DNA from: Parashewanella hymeniacidonis
GTDB taxonomy: Bacteria > Pseudomonadota > Gammaproteobacteria > Enterobacterales > Shewanellaceae
Assembly: GCF_016900895.1 (NCBI RefSeq)
Contig: NZ_JAFEUN010000002.1
Coordinates: forward strand, 23,340 to 87,339
Reading direction: 5' to 3'
DNA length: 64,000 nt
The position numbers and the translations under genes are program-made. The notes beneath the pieces are model-generated. The model was not told the DNA's origin, ran no database searches, and saw only the letters and a program-made list of their open reading frames with translations. Below, one piece after another: positions 38,050-48,626 of this stretch (position 1 is the stretch's first letter; the number at the start of each line of letters is the position of its first letter).

Positions 38050-39237
38050 ATGAGCCAGTCGCTGACGGAAATTGCACAAGAACTAAAAAACAATCCCAAA
38101 AAAGCTCAGTTAATCTATGCCTTTAATGGTACCGGAAAAACTCGATTGTCTAGAGCTTTTAAAGCTCTGCTTGCTTCTGAAATAGAGGGTGACGATGGCG
38201 AAAATACCGAACATTCAGAGTTATCTCGTAAAAACATTCTCTATTACAATGCGTTTACGGAAGACCTCTTTTACTGGGATAACGATTTAGATGGTGATGA
38301 AACTCGTAAGCTGAAAATACATCCTAATGCTTTTACTAAATGGGTGCTTGAGGAACAAGGGCAAGATCAAAATGTCATTGGCCATTTCCAACGGTATACC
38401 AATCCTAAGCTTACTCCGCATTTCAATGAGGAATACACTCACACTAATAGTAATCATGAGCTAGTAACGGTTCCTGCGTTTTCTGAAGTAAACTTTTCAT
38501 TCGAGCGTGGTAACGAAGAGGCTGAGGAAAATATAAAGATATCAAAAGGCGAAGAAAGTAACTTTATTTGGAGTATTTTTTATAGTTTGCTTGCCGAGGT
38601 AGTTGATGTTCTTAATGTAACCAAACCTCATAAAAGAGAAACCGCACAGTTTAATCAGCTTCAATATGTTTTTATTGACGATCCTGTAAGCTCTTTAGAT
38701 GAAAATCATTTAATGCAACTTGCTGTTGATTTAGCTTCTTTAATCAGAAAGTCTACATCAAGTCTCAAGTTCATTATTTCAACTCATGATACTACTTTTT
38801 ATAATTGCCTCCATAATGAATTAAAATCAAAATCTTGTTATCTATTAGAGTCTTTTGAAGGTAACTCAGTTTCATTGACTGAAAAAAAAGGTGACTCAAA
38901 TACCAGTTTTTTTTATCACCTAGATTTGAAGAAAAAGTTGGAACTAGCAATTAAAGAAAATAATATTCAAAGGACAGATTTTTTATTGATTCGAAATCTC
39001 TATGAGAAAACTGCTAGCTTCCTAGGTTTCCCTCAATGGTCAGAATTATTGCCGGGTGATAATGAAGAAAATAAACAAGCCTATCTGAATAGAATCATTC
39101 AATTTTCTAGCCATGATAATTTGGCAAATGCTCAGTCGTCATACCTAAGACCAGAAGAAAAGCAAACTGTCAAATTTCTGCTAGAGCATTTACTGAACAA
39201 CTATGGTTTCAAGCTGCAAGGAGCTCAAAATGCCTGA
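38050..39237 (+). CDS. prrC: Anticodon nuclease PrrC (tRNA-Lys specific, restriction-linked)
   Basis: 395 residues (E. coli PrrC has 396). The N-terminal ABC-type NTPase has Walker [12 protein letters not shown] (from about residue 24), [14 protein letters not shown], signature [11 protein letters not shown] and Walker [16 protein letters not shown]. The C-terminal nuclease domain keeps the triad as Arg315 and Glu319 ([13 protein letters not shown]) and His355 (QFSSHDNL), matching R320, E324 and H356 of EcoPrrC. PrrC cuts the tRNA-Lys anticodon when a phage disables the restriction enzyme. The order hsdM-hsdS-prrC-hsdR is that of the prr locus. It overlaps hsdR by eight bases. Confidence 0.93.
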   Translation: MSQSLTEIAQELKNNPKKAQLIYAFNGTGKTRLSRAFKALLASEIEGDDGENTEHSELSRKNILYYNAFTEDLFYWDNDLDGDETRKLKIHPNAFTKWVLEEQGQDQNVIGHFQRYTNPKLTPHFNEEYTHTNSNHELVTVPAFSEVNFSFERGNEEAEENIKISKGEESNFIWSIFYSLLAEVVDVLNVTKPHKRETAQFNQLQYVFIDDPVSSLDENHLMQLAVDLASLIRKSTSSLKFIISTHDTTFYNCLHNELKSKSCYLLESFEGNSVSLTEKKGDSNTSFFYHLDLKKKLELAIKENNIQRTDFLLIRNLYEKTASFLGFPQWSELLPGDNEENKQAYLNRIIQFSSHDNLANAQSSYLRPEEKQTVKFLLEHLLNNYGFKLQGAQNA

Positions 39238-42200
39238 TTATAAAACCATTGCAGAATCTAAGAATTTTATCGTCCTTGATAAGTACACCAAGGAGTGGCA
39301 GGTTAAAGAGAATTATCAAACTGAAGCCGATTTAGAGCGTGAACTGATTCAGGATTTGGTAAACCAAGGCTATGATTTTGAACCTAAGATAATATCGCCA
39401 GATGCGATGATGGCAAATGTTCGTGTTCAACTGCAAGCTCTCAATAAAACTAAGTTTACAGATGCAGAGTGGATTCGTTTTCAAGAGCAATACTTAAATA
39501 CGCCAAGCGATAACATCCTTGATAAAACTCGTAAGGTTCACAGTGATTATATTTACGATTTTGTGTTTGATGATGGTCATATCGAGAATATTTACTTGTT
39601 CGATAAGAAAATGATTGCCCGCAATAAATTGCAGGTAATCAAGCAGTTTTCTCAAACAGGCAGTCATGCGAATCGCTATGATGTGACGATTTTAATTAAT
39701 GGTTTGCCATTGGTGCAGGTTGAGCTAAAAAAGCGTGGCGTAGCCATTAAAGAAGCGTTTAATCAAATCCACCGTTACAGTAAAGAGAGTTTTAACGCTG
39801 AAACCTCTTTATACAAGTTTTTGCAGTTGTTTGTTATCTCCAATGGCACAGACACTCGTTATTTTGCCAACACTACAAAACGCAATAAAAACAGTTTTGA
39901 CTTCACTATGAATTGGGCGAAGTCAGACAATAACTTGATTAAAGATTTAAAAGATTTTACGGCTACCTTCTTTCAAAAAGAAACCTTGCTTAAAGTAATT
40001 TTGCGTTATTCAGTATTTGATATCAGTAATACGCTGTTAGTGATGCGCCCTTATCAAATCGCAGCGACTGAACGCATTTTGTGGAAGGTGAAAAGTGCCT
40101 TCAACAGCAAAAGCTGGAGCAGCACTGAAAGTGGCGGTTATATATGGCATACCACAGGTTCAGGTAAAACTTTGACCAGTTTTAAAGCCGCACGAATGGC
40201 CACTGATTTGGAATTTGTTGATAAAGTTTTCTTTGTGGTTGATCGTAAAGATCTCGATTTTCAAACCATGAAAGAATACCAGCGCTTTTCTCCTGATAGT
40301 GTTAATGGTTCAGACAGTACGGCTGGACTTAAACGCAACCTTGATAAAGATGACAACAAAATTGTTGTGACTACGATTCAAAAGCTCAATCACTTGATTA
40401 AGAGTGAAAGCCATCTGCCTATCTACAATAAGCAAGTGGTGTTCATTTTTGATGAATGTCACCGCAGCCAGTTTGGTGAAGCGCAAAAGAACCTGACAAA
40501 AAAGTTTAAAAAATATTATCAGTTTGGTTTTACGGGCACACCAATCTTCCCCGATAACGCCCTTGGTGCAGAAACAACAGGCACGGTATTTGGTCAACAG
40601 CTTCACACCTATGTGATCACTGATGCCATTCGTGATGAAAAAGTGCTTAAGTTTAAGGTGGATTACAACGATGTTCGCCCTAAGTTTAAAGATATTGAAA
40701 CCGAACAAGACGAGAAGAAACTGAAAGCTGCTGAGATTAAAAAAGCGTTTTTGCATCCAGAGCGAATTCGTGGGATATCCCAGTATATTTTAGATAACTT
40801 TAATCAAAAGACGCATCGTGCTTTTATGGGAGCCAAAGGCTTTAATGCTATGTTTGCGGTAAGCAGTGTGGATGCGGCTAAAGCTTATTATGAAATGTTC
40901 TCGAACTTGCAGGCAGACGCTAAAAAACCATTGAGAGTTGCCACTATCTTCTCTTTTGCAGCCAATGAAGAGCAAGATGCTATTGGCGATATTGAAGATG
41001 AAAGCTTTGAAGTCTCTGCGATGAACAGTTCGGCAAAAGAGTTCTTGAATAAGGCTATTGCTGATTATAACGGTATGTTCAAAACCAACTTTGGCGTGGA
41101 CAGCAATGGTTTTCAGAACTATTACCGTGATCTTGCTCAGCGAGTGAAAAAGCAAGACATCGATTTGCTTATTGTTGTTGGAATGTTTTTAACCGGATTC
41201 GATGCGCCAACACTGAATACGTTATTTGTTGATAAAAACTTGCGCTATCACGGCTTAATGCAAGCCTACTCACGTACAAATCGTATTTATGACGCCACCA
41301 AAACCTTTGGCAACATTGTTACTTTCCGAGATTTAGAGCAAGCCACCATTGATTCCATCACACTTTTTGGTGATAAAAATACCAAAAACGTGGTGCTGGA
41401 AAAAAGCTACAAAGAATATATGGAAGGTTTTAACGATAAGGAAGCAAATAAAGCTCGTCGTGGTTTTGTTGATATTGTTAATGAGCTGCGGGAACGTTTC
41501 CCTAACCCTGAAGAAATTGTTAAAGAACAAGACAAGAAGGACTTTGCCAAGTTGTTTGGTGAATACCTGAGAGCGGAAAACATTCTACAGAACTATGATG
41601 AGTTCTCTGCGCTAAAAGCTTCAAAAGATCTTGATACGGATGATGAAAAAGCCGTTGAAGAATTCAAAGCTAAATACTATTTGAGCGATGATGATATTGC
41701 AGAAATGCAACAAGTTGAAATGCCAAGTGAACGAGCTATTCAGGATTATCGTTCCACTTACAATGACACCCGTGAATGGTTACGCCGTCAGAAAGAAGGC
41801 AATGGTGATGATAAAGGCATGGGTAAGGGCAAAAATGAGCCAGAAGTCGACTGGGATGACATCGTTTTTGAGGTCGATTTACTTAAATCGCAAGAGATTA
41901 ATTTGGATTACATTCTTGAGTTGATTTTCGTTAACAACAAGAAGAAGAAAAGCAAAGAAGACTTAGTTGAAGAAATACGGCGCCTGATTAGAAGTAGCCT
42001 TGGAAACCGAGCAAAAGAAAGCTTGATTGTTGATTTTATCAATCAAACAAATTTGGATGAGTTTGATGATATAGCCAGTATTATCGATGCGTTTTACAAG
42101 TTCGCACAAGCCGAGCAAAAACGTGAAGCTGATGACATTATTGATTCTGAACAATTAAATGAAGAAGCGGCTAAACGCTATATTGCTGTATCACTAAAAC

Positions 42201-42352
42201 GTGAATATGCCAGTGAAAACGGTACTGAGCTGAATTCAGCTTTACCTAAAATGAGCCCTCTTAACCCTAAATACAAAACTAAGAAACAAAGCGTTTTTCA
42301 AAAAATCTCTGCTTTTGTTGAGAAGTTTAAAGGGGTGGGAGGAAAGATTTAG
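39230..42352 (+). CDS. hsdR: Type I restriction endonuclease subunit HsdR
   Basis: 1040 residues from the ATG at 39230, chosen over 39203 because [19 protein letters not shown] is family-like. The PD-(D/E)XK nuclease core is [20 protein letters not shown], then QIHRY. The superfamily 2 translocase has Walker [10 protein letters not shown] and the DEAD-like [13 protein letters not shown] helical C-terminus binds the HsdM/S trimer. It completes the hsd operon, with no gene on this strand after it. Confidence 0.95.
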   Translation: MPDYKTIAESKNFIVLDKYTKEWQVKENYQTEADLERELIQDLVNQGYDFEPKIISPDAMMANVRVQLQALNKTKFTDAEWIRFQEQYLNTPSDNILDKTRKVHSDYIYDFVFDDGHIENIYLFDKKMIARNKLQVIKQFSQTGSHANRYDVTILINGLPLVQVELKKRGVAIKEAFNQIHRYSKESFNAETSLYKFLQLFVISNGTDTRYFANTTKRNKNSFDFTMNWAKSDNNLIKDLKDFTATFFQKETLLKVILRYSVFDISNTLLVMRPYQIAATERILWKVKSAFNSKSWSSTESGGYIWHTTGSGKTLTSFKAARMATDLEFVDKVFFVVDRKDLDFQTMKEYQRFSPDSVNGSDSTAGLKRNLDKDDNKIVVTTIQKLNHLIKSESHLPIYNKQVVFIFDECHRSQFGEAQKNLTKKFKKYYQFGFTGTPIFPDNALGAETTGTVFGQQLHTYVITDAIRDEKVLKFKVDYNDVRPKFKDIETEQDEKKLKAAEIKKAFLHPERIRGISQYILDNFNQKTHRAFMGAKGFNAMFAVSSVDAAKAYYEMFSNLQADAKKPLRVATIFSFAANEEQDAIGDIEDESFEVSAMNSSAKEFLNKAIADYNGMFKTNFGVDSNGFQNYYRDLAQRVKKQDIDLLIVVGMFLTGFDAPTLNTLFVDKNLRYHGLMQAYSRTNRIYDATKTFGNIVTFRDLEQATIDSITLFGDKNTKNVVLEKSYKEYMEGFNDKEANKARRGFVDIVNELRERFPNPEEIVKEQDKKDFAKLFGEYLRAENILQNYDEFSALKASKDLDTDDEKAVEEFKAKYYLSDDDIAEMQQVEMPSERAIQDYRSTYNDTREWLRRQKEGNGDDKGMGKGKNEPEVDWDDIVFEVDLLKSQEINLDYILELIFVNNKKKKSKEDLVEEIRRLIRSSLGNRAKESLIVDFINQTNLDEFDDIASIIDAFYKFAQAEQKREADDIIDSEQLNEEAAKRYIAVSLKREYASENGTELNSALPKMSPLNPKYKTKKQSVFQKISAFVEKFKGVGGKI

Positions 42353-42383
42353 GTTTTTTATTCTAGACGGTACTCAGTTCTAG

Positions 42384-42839
42384 CTAAAGCAACCGTTTTG
42401 CTGTTTGCTGAGTATCGTCATACTCCCAAAACTCCACACCTTCAGGTATTAGATTTTTACGGGTTCTAAGGTAATATTCAGCAAGGGTTTCTCGCCGCTT
42501 AGGGTTGAAATCCCGTAAAACGAACATGATTTTTCTATAGTGGTTTGGAGATAAATGAAAGTAATACATTGCCTCATTCCAAACCGTTAACTTAGCACTA
42601 GGCATATTGTAATTTGGTGAAGTCCAGCGATGGGACTTGCATTCAACAATCACTTCTTTATCTTCGCAGCCTAAATCAAAGGCATGCTCTTTTTGGTAAC
42701 TTGAAACTCCTAAAGGAATTTTGATATTTCTTTCTAAATTAAGACCATTCTTCACAAAAAACTTTTGTGCAGCGATTTCAAAATCCTTGCCTACGTGGGT
42801 ATTAGATTTTGCTCCAATCCGTTGGTGTGGCTTGTTCAT
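42384..42839 (-). CDS. Small PD-(D/E)XK nuclease-like protein
   Basis: 151 residues. FDLGCEDKEVIVECKSHRWT has the D-(X)n-E-x-K nuclease core, preceded by an alpha helix with Glu (FEIAAQKFF). The layout is restriction-endonuclease-like, and the protein could be a stand-alone nuclease. It converges on hsdR with a 31-base gap, so it may share the terminator region. Confidence 0.68.
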   Translation of the reverse strand: MNKPHQRIGAKSNTHVGKDFEIAAQKFFVKNGLNLERNIKIPLGVSSYQKEHAFDLGCEDKEVIVECKSHRWTSPNYNMPSAKLTVWNEAMYYFHLSPNHYRKIMFVLRDFNPKRRETLAEYYLRTRKNLIPEGVEFWEYDDTQQTAKRLL

Positions 42840-42948
42840 ATCTATTTACTATATGATTATTCGATATTAGCTAAAGTAATCGAAATTGAGTTATAACTCA
42901 AAACTGTCAAGAAGTGAGTGAGAAGGCTATATGTTTGTTGGTACGTTT

Positions 42949-43248
42949 TTACTTCAAATGCTTTTGCGGTAACTGTGATTGGCCTAAGACTGCAACAATT
43001 AAAATAAAGCCGTCTTCTTTGATGAAATATGCCATATGCTTTCCAACAGGAAAATAGAACCCGTTGGCGTAAATGTCATCACAAGATTTTCCTAATTCTG
43101 GATTTTCAGCAAGCATTTGGAACCCAGATAGAAGGATTTCTTTATATTTATGCCATTGAAGCTCGGAAAAATTATCAATGGTGTAGCTTTTAATTTTTTG
43201 TAAGTGTGCCTGAGCGAGTTTACTCAGTTTATATTGTTTGTTTGGCAT
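42949..43248 (-). CDS. ParE/RelE-type toxin
   Basis: 99 residues with the ParE layout: YKLSKLAQAHLQKIKSYTID, WHKYKEILLSGFQMLAENPE, GKSCDD and FYFPVGKHMAYFIKEDGF. ParE toxins poison gyrase. The exact target here is inferred. It lies seven bases after the antitoxin stop codon, in the usual antitoxin-first order. Confidence 0.85.
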   Translation of the reverse strand: MPNKQYKLSKLAQAHLQKIKSYTIDNFSELQWHKYKEILLSGFQMLAENPELGKSCDDIYANGFYFPVGKHMAYFIKEDGFILIVAVLGQSQLPQKHLK

Positions 43249-43255
43249 GAGATTT

Positions 43256-43504
43256 TTATAGGCTGTTTAAGAAGTTATGACCATCAACAACATTGCCTTT
43301 TGAGAGATCTTCTTTTGCTGATTCGAAGCAATGTTTCAGATATTCTGCTTTCATGGACTCAAGATCTTCGTAGTCTTTAATAGACATAACGACAACAGTA
43401 TCTTTGCTGTTTTTACTGATCTTTACTGGTTCACGTTGGGCACTCATAAGTAACTCACCAAAGTTTCGCTTTGCATCATTAGCTGTTAGTGTATGCATCT
43501 TCAT
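43256..43504 (-). CDS. Phd/YefM-type antitoxin
   Basis: 82 residues. The N-terminal DNA-binding segment TLTANDAKRNFGELLMSAQR followed by EPVKISKNSKDTVVVMSIKD is typical of Phd/YefM antitoxins, and the C-terminal helix should neutralise the downstream ParE-like toxin. The pair probably stabilises the element. Confidence 0.88.
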   Translation of the reverse strand: MKMHTLTANDAKRNFGELLMSAQREPVKISKNSKDTVVVMSIKDYEDLESMKAEYLKHCFESAKEDLSKGNVVDGHNFLNSL

Positions 43505-43595
43505 GTTCCATTTATTGATAACAGTTTGATTATAGCTTATCGCACTAAAAGATTGAAATGATTAAATCGTGCGATTAGTTCTAGCCATAATTATT

Positions 43596-44579
43596 TTAAG
43601 CAAATTCGAATTCTTGGCTTGTTGAAGTACGCAATTTTATAGAAGATTCATTCAGACTAGAATTAACCAGTAACTTTTTGTTTTGATTATCATGCTCTAG
43701 TTTCATTACAAACTCCTGAATTTTTTCTGCATCCCTCGATGCCCGTAAAATCTCTTTCGGGTCATCTTGCAGCACTTTAATCCAATGTTCGACGTAGGCA
43801 GCATGTTGACCAAATTCATGGCCGATTTGCAGTTCATCACCGAGCATCAATGAGCCGATTTCAGCCCGTAATTCTTCTTTAGCGTAGGATTCATCTCCGA
43901 AGCGGCCAGTCATGTCTCTGTTGAGTCTGCTTGAATGGCCAGTGCTGTGGCCAAGTTCGTGAAGTACGGTGGCATAATATTTGTCGTCACTGTCGAACTG
44001 GTGTCTGGCGGGTAGATGTATGTCATCAGTAGAAGGGCAGTAAAAGGCATTGTCGTATTGGTCATGACGAATGGGTACGCCTGAGTTTTGCAGGATTTTT
44101 TCAGCACGCTCATGGCGTTGCCAGTCGGGTAGTGTGTGGTTTTCACGCTCTGGTAAGCCATCGATTTGTTCAGCGTTGAACACCACTGAGCTGAACACTC
44201 TTGGCTTATCCAGTTTGACATTGACCTTAATCGGCTTGCCATCAGCGCCTAGTATCTTTTTACCGTTAGCATCTTTTTTGTCGACCTTATCAAACAGCTT
44301 CCAGTATTGAACCATAGTGCCGTGTTGACCTTTACGGATTTGGGCATCAATTGAGTTGGCTTGTTTGTAAGTCATCCAACGGGGATCGTCACGGCATTGC
44401 ATGGCTAGCCAAATAGCATTGGAGCCTTTGTATCTTGTACCGCTTATTGGGTTGTGTGGCATTCTTGGCTCACCCGGTTGCCAAGGTTTTTGCCACGGTG
44501 CAGTGCCTGCTTTTAATTGCTCAATGAGTTTATTGGCGATTTGTTCATGATACGGTGTCTTTTGTTTTGTCTCAGCCAT
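43596..44579 (-). CDS. ardC: ArdC-type antirestriction protein (ssDNA-binding plus zincin domain)
   Basis: 327 residues. The N-terminal half (YHEQIANKLIEQLKAGTAPW, NPISGTRYKGSNAIWL) is the ssDNA-binding domain and the C-terminal half has the metallopeptidase motif LHELGHSTGH. ArdC proteins protect incoming single-stranded plasmid DNA from host restriction. It is the last gene of the leftward transfer operon, four bases after a small acidic gene. Confidence 0.9.
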   Translation of the reverse strand: MAETKQKTPYHEQIANKLIEQLKAGTAPWQKPWQPGEPRMPHNPISGTRYKGSNAIWLAMQCRDDPRWMTYKQANSIDAQIRKGQHGTMVQYWKLFDKVDKKDANGKKILGADGKPIKVNVKLDKPRVFSSVVFNAEQIDGLPERENHTLPDWQRHERAEKILQNSGVPIRHDQYDNAFYCPSTDDIHLPARHQFDSDDKYYATVLHELGHSTGHSSRLNRDMTGRFGDESYAKEELRAEIGSLMLGDELQIGHEFGQHAAYVEHWIKVLQDDPKEILRASRDAEKIQEFVMKLEHDNQNKKLLVNSSLNESSIKLRTSTSQEFEFA

Positions 44580-44582
44580 GCA

Positions 44583-44786
44583 TTATTCCTCATTGTCGGT
44601 GAATTGTTCGGTAGCTGCTAATGCTTCGTCTTCGCTCAGAGCATCCTCTTCAAATGCGCCGAGTTCATCAGCTTCGGATTCGGTGACTTCAATGACTGAG
44701 CCGAGAATGTTTAACTGAAATAGCTTTTCATCTAATTCGCTTGGGCTGGCCTGTGGTTGTGGTTCAGTGTTCAATTGATTGTTCAT
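44583..44786 (-). CDS. Small acidic hypothetical protein of the transfer operon
   Basis: 67 residues, about a third Asp/Glu (ADELGAFEEDALSEDEALAA), with no membrane segment. It overlaps the primase gene by 23 bases and is four bases from ardC. Strong acidity could suit a DNA-mimic or chaperone-like role, but this is speculation. Confidence 0.55.
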   Translation of the reverse strand: MNNQLNTEPQPQASPSELDEKLFQLNILGSVIEVTESEADELGAFEEDALSEDEALAATEQFTDNEE

Positions 44787-46734
44787 GTTGCGGCTCCTTG
44801 ATTTGATAAATTGAGTGTTGAGTTGTATTTGAAGGATTCACTTGCTTTGGTGATTGACTCGGTAGTTGAGTGCTGGGCTTAAAAAAAATTTCCAGTTTCG
44901 TTTTTACTTTATCTAAAAAGCGTTGCTGAGCTTCAACGGGTAAGGCTTTGCAAAATTCTTGTGCGGATTGCAGTACAGAAGTTTTATCTAATGATTTTTT
45001 ATTGTCATCGATAACTGATTCAATTTGGTTTATCGGTGTTGCTTCTTGTGGCATCGCAGACTTTGAACCCTCCTTCATTTTTAGTGCATTGAGCTGTTTA
45101 ATTTCATCTTCATTCGGGCGATAACCACGCACTCGCATACCTTGAACGGATGCGTTAAGCCATGCTTGTTGTTTGAAAGCTTTAGTGCCAGATAATCGAA
45201 TTTCTTGCCAGTTGCGTTGCTTGGCAATACTCAATAAATCACCAATCACTTGCGCATGACTGAGTTTGGTCTGCAGCTTGTTGCCTTTATCGATAAAGGC
45301 CAGAGTTTTCGGGCGATTGCTGAAGTAATATTTATTATCAACGGCAAGATAATGTTGGTTGATATGCTCAGGAAATAATGGTGATTTAGGTTGTTGAGCT
45401 GTGACTTTCTTTGTTGCTGAAACTTTATCATCAACCGCTTTGCTGCTCGCCAATTTAGTGAGCGGCTTAAACTGATCGTTAAGCTGCTGGTTCGCAGCTT
45501 TTGTTTTGGTGAAGCTTGGTATGTTTTCAGCTTCAGGCTCAATGACGTTGTACTCTATCGCCCTTGGTTTTTCTGCTTGAGTTGGACAACAAGATTGCAA
45601 TTTATATTCAATTTGACGCTGGACGACACCTAAACCGCTGCTCATGTGTAAATCGTTAAAGTCGGTAAGTCCGACTTCAATCTGCTCTTGAATAAAGTTA
45701 GGGCAAAGCCAAGTACCACGGGTTAGGTTGGCGGCTTGTTGCGCTTTTTCGATGCCTTTATTCACTTTATTGTTGCGGTCATCATCAGCCAAAAAAAGAT
45801 GATGGCTGTTGGGATAATGCGCTTTAAGCTTTTCTGCAACCTTGGGCATATTGCCCGCATCAACGGTCATCACTACGCTGCGATTAGTTGCTTCAGCAAT
45901 GCTGGCGGCTGTGGCATAACCTTCAGCGTATAAAATCGGCTCTCCATCTTTTAACGGTTTGTAGCCAACAACAAAGAAGTGATCTGTTTTCTGTGCGCCT
46001 TTCTTCAAGCATTTAAAACCATTGAGGCTGATCCGTTGTAACGAATGCACCTTGTGGTTTTCATCCATTAATGGGATCACCAAACGGCCTTTTTTGTCTT
46101 GCCTGACATCAGGAAATACCTGCACGTTCTTTTTCATCAAATAGGGATGGTCAATGTTGGCGGGTGGCATGAGTTTAAAAGCTTGGCTGCAACGCTTGGC
46201 GTAATTTTGGTAGCGTTTCGTGGTTTCGATTTCTCGTCGTGCTCTGCGGTTCGCTTGATGTGCTTTAATGTGGAGTTTGGCCAGTGGATCACTGTGAGTA
46301 AAGCTGGCTGCCCATTTTTGTGGTTCGCTGTGAGTTCTGTGATCTTGATACCAGCCAGCAGGGTGGCCGTCACTGTAAGCGCAATACACCGCACTTTTTT
46401 GGCCTCGTTTATCATCTTGAGTCGCAACCCGATGTTTTTGACCATCAAACAAAGGGGCTTCAGGCAGAATAAAACCCGCAGCTTCTAATACTTGAGTTAA
46501 CTCCATGCTGGGATCTTGATGTGTCGGTGTATCAAATTGTTCAGGTTTAGGTAGCCAAGGTTCAATTCTAGAGTGTGGTGTGCCAGCTTTGGCTAACCAC
46601 AAACCTTGCTGAGCATCGTAACTCAATGCACTGCGTCCATCGGTTAATTGCCCAATGGCTTTTCTTGCTTGCTCCTTTTGGTCATAAGGAATGGCGAGAA
46701 AAATCGGTTGCTCAAGTGTGGTGTCATCATTCAT
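44764..46734 (-). CDS. traC: Conjugative primase (DUF5710, Toprim and LPD7 domains)
   Basis: 656 residues. Domains in order: a DUF5710-like start (FLAIPYDQKEQARKAIGQLT, GLWLAKAGTP), a zinc-less primase region, a Toprim domain with ILYAEGYATAASIAEAT and HLFLADDDRNN (Glu and Asp-Asp metal sites), a linker, and a C-terminal LPD7-like domain (KYYFSNRPKTLAFIDKGNKL, EIRLSGTKAFKQQAWLNAS). Primases like this are carried by conjugative plasmids and help make the second strand in the recipient. It overlaps virD4 by four bases. Confidence 0.82.
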   Translation of the reverse strand: MNDDTTLEQPIFLAIPYDQKEQARKAIGQLTDGRSALSYDAQQGLWLAKAGTPHSRIEPWLPKPEQFDTPTHQDPSMELTQVLEAAGFILPEAPLFDGQKHRVATQDDKRGQKSAVYCAYSDGHPAGWYQDHRTHSEPQKWAASFTHSDPLAKLHIKAHQANRRARREIETTKRYQNYAKRCSQAFKLMPPANIDHPYLMKKNVQVFPDVRQDKKGRLVIPLMDENHKVHSLQRISLNGFKCLKKGAQKTDHFFVVGYKPLKDGEPILYAEGYATAASIAEATNRSVVMTVDAGNMPKVAEKLKAHYPNSHHLFLADDDRNNKVNKGIEKAQQAANLTRGTWLCPNFIQEQIEVGLTDFNDLHMSSGLGVVQRQIEYKLQSCCPTQAEKPRAIEYNVIEPEAENIPSFTKTKAANQQLNDQFKPLTKLASSKAVDDKVSATKKVTAQQPKSPLFPEHINQHYLAVDNKYYFSNRPKTLAFIDKGNKLQTKLSHAQVIGDLLSIAKQRNWQEIRLSGTKAFKQQAWLNASVQGMRVRGYRPNEDEIKQLNALKMKEGSKSAMPQEATPINQIESVIDDNKKSLDKTSVLQSAQEFCKALPVEAQQRFLDKVKTKLEIFFKPSTQLPSQSPKQVNPSNTTQHSIYQIKEPQHEQSIEH

Positions 46735-48626
46735 TTAGCGTTCTCCACGGGCAAGTTTTTCAGGTAGTCATCAACGAAAGCATCAATTTGAGATTCATCA
46801 ACGGTATTTGGGGTAACGGTTGCTGCTGGTGTGGCCTTAATTTTGGTTTTAGCTTGTGGCTGAATCCCCGGCTTGTGTTTGGGTTCAGCTACAGACTCGC
46901 TCGCATCATCATTGGCCAATTTGATTGGCGAACTTGCGACAGCAATTGGGTTTTTCACACTGACTTTAGGAATATTGGGCGTTGGCCATAGTTGCTGCTC
47001 TCGGCCGTTTCCACGTTGCATGAATGCTTTGTCTTGAAACCAGCGGATTTTGCGACACTTAACGGGTGGGCAATGCTCTAACAGTAATATCGCTTGTTGT
47101 TGTCCAAGGCGCATGATTTCTTGCGGCAACATTAACGCTCGGCTGTGATCACTGGTGTTTTCGCTGCGTCCACCTTTGCCAGTGAGTTGCCTGCCGTGGC
47201 TGCGTTGCTTAATGGTGTTGGTGCCCAAAACCTCCGATATTTCACGAGCGACTTTGGGATTTTTAGGCGCAAAGACGACTTGCAGTGCATGATTTTCAAT
47301 GAGGGTTTCAGCGCCATCATGACCGTATATTTCCCGAAGTTGTGATGGAGATTGAATAATGGTGAGCAAACGCAAGCCATAACCTGCAATGTAACTGATC
47401 CCTTTACTGAGAATATCGACCTTACCGATGGCGGCGAACTCATCCATTAATAACAAAACTTGGTGTTTGAGGTTTGGGTTATGCTCGGGCAGTTCACGGG
47501 TATTTAAGTCGATGAGCTGCTGGAAGAATAAATTAATAAGCGGTGCTAGCCGTTGTAAATCATCGGGCGTGACGCCTACATAAATCGACAGTTTTTTCAT
47601 TCTCAACTGGCGTAAATCAAAATCGTTATTGGCAGTAACAGCATCAATCACTGGGTTATAAAACAGCTCTAAGGCGGAAGTGAAACTTTTACGAATTGAG
47701 CCTCTTGTTCGTTCAGGTGTTTCTAAGTAATCTCTCAGTGACGCATGGCATTGACCTGATAAAGGATGCTCGCTTTGCATCCGTTGATTAATCAGTTCGA
47801 TAAGATGCGCATCGCCTTTATTCAACTGGCGCAGCACTTCGCCCATGGTGACGGACAACGGCGGTGTTTCCAGCAAAAACAGCACTAAGCCAAGCCATAA
47901 TGAACGAGCAGAAGCTTGCCAGATAGGAGATTCATTATCGATATTGGGGAACAACATTTGCCCAATTTTCTGAATGTCGTTAATACGAAAACTTGAGTCT
48001 AATGAGATGTAATGCAGCGGGTTCCAGCGGTGGCTTTGATAATCCCGTGGCGCAAGGTTCAACAGAAAACATTGCTGACCATGAGCACGACGAAAGCCGG
48101 CACTGATGTTCCAATTCTCTTGCTTGATGTCCAGCACCACAATGGAATCTTGCCAACTGAGTAGATTGGGTACCACAACTCCAACACCTTTCCCGCTGCG
48201 AGTGGGTGCCGACATCAATACATGTTGCTGTCCTGCAAACTGTAAATATTGTTGTTGCAGTAGACCTTGTTGTTTACCAACGATGATGCCAGATGGATTC
48301 AATAATCCCGCTTGTTTGATTTGTTTTTGGGTGGCAAATCGAGCCTCACCATATAAAGCGGGTTTCTTGGGTTTGAATTTAAGAATTAACGGCAAACCAA
48401 CAGGCACAAACCCAAGCAGTACTGATAAGCCTAGCCAGAATTGAGTTTGTTTAGTGTGACCATAAAAGTAGCCGTAACGAAATACAGTTAACGGGGTGGC
48501 GTTGTGATAATCAAGATGAGCAAAGTACAAATAAATAGCACCACTGAGCCAAAGACTGAGCACTACGCCAGCCATAGCGATAATGAGGTAAAACTTGAGG
48601 GGCAGTGGTTTTGAGTTCATCGGCAT
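46731..48626 (-). CDS. virD4: Type IV coupling protein VirD4/TraG
   Basis: 631 residues. Two N-terminal transmembrane helices are followed by the ATPase with Walker A SAPTRSGKGVGVVVPNLL and Walker B VLLLMDEFAAIG. A proline-rich tail follows the ATPase. VirD4 brings the relaxase-DNA complex to the channel. It overlaps the virB11 stop and forms one transcription unit with the virB genes. Confidence 0.94.
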   Translation of the reverse strand: MPMNSKPLPLKFYLIIAMAGVVLSLWLSGAIYLYFAHLDYHNATPLTVFRYGYFYGHTKQTQFWLGLSVLLGFVPVGLPLILKFKPKKPALYGEARFATQKQIKQAGLLNPSGIIVGKQQGLLQQQYLQFAGQQHVLMSAPTRSGKGVGVVVPNLLSWQDSIVVLDIKQENWNISAGFRRAHGQQCFLLNLAPRDYQSHRWNPLHYISLDSSFRINDIQKIGQMLFPNIDNESPIWQASARSLWLGLVLFLLETPPLSVTMGEVLRQLNKGDAHLIELINQRMQSEHPLSGQCHASLRDYLETPERTRGSIRKSFTSALELFYNPVIDAVTANNDFDLRQLRMKKLSIYVGVTPDDLQRLAPLINLFFQQLIDLNTRELPEHNPNLKHQVLLLMDEFAAIGKVDILSKGISYIAGYGLRLLTIIQSPSQLREIYGHDGAETLIENHALQVVFAPKNPKVAREISEVLGTNTIKQRSHGRQLTGKGGRSENTSDHSRALMLPQEIMRLGQQQAILLLEHCPPVKCRKIRWFQDKAFMQRGNGREQQLWPTPNIPKVSVKNPIAVASSPIKLANDDASESVAEPKHKPGIQPQAKTKIKATPAATVTPNTVDESQIDAFVDDYLKNLPVENAK

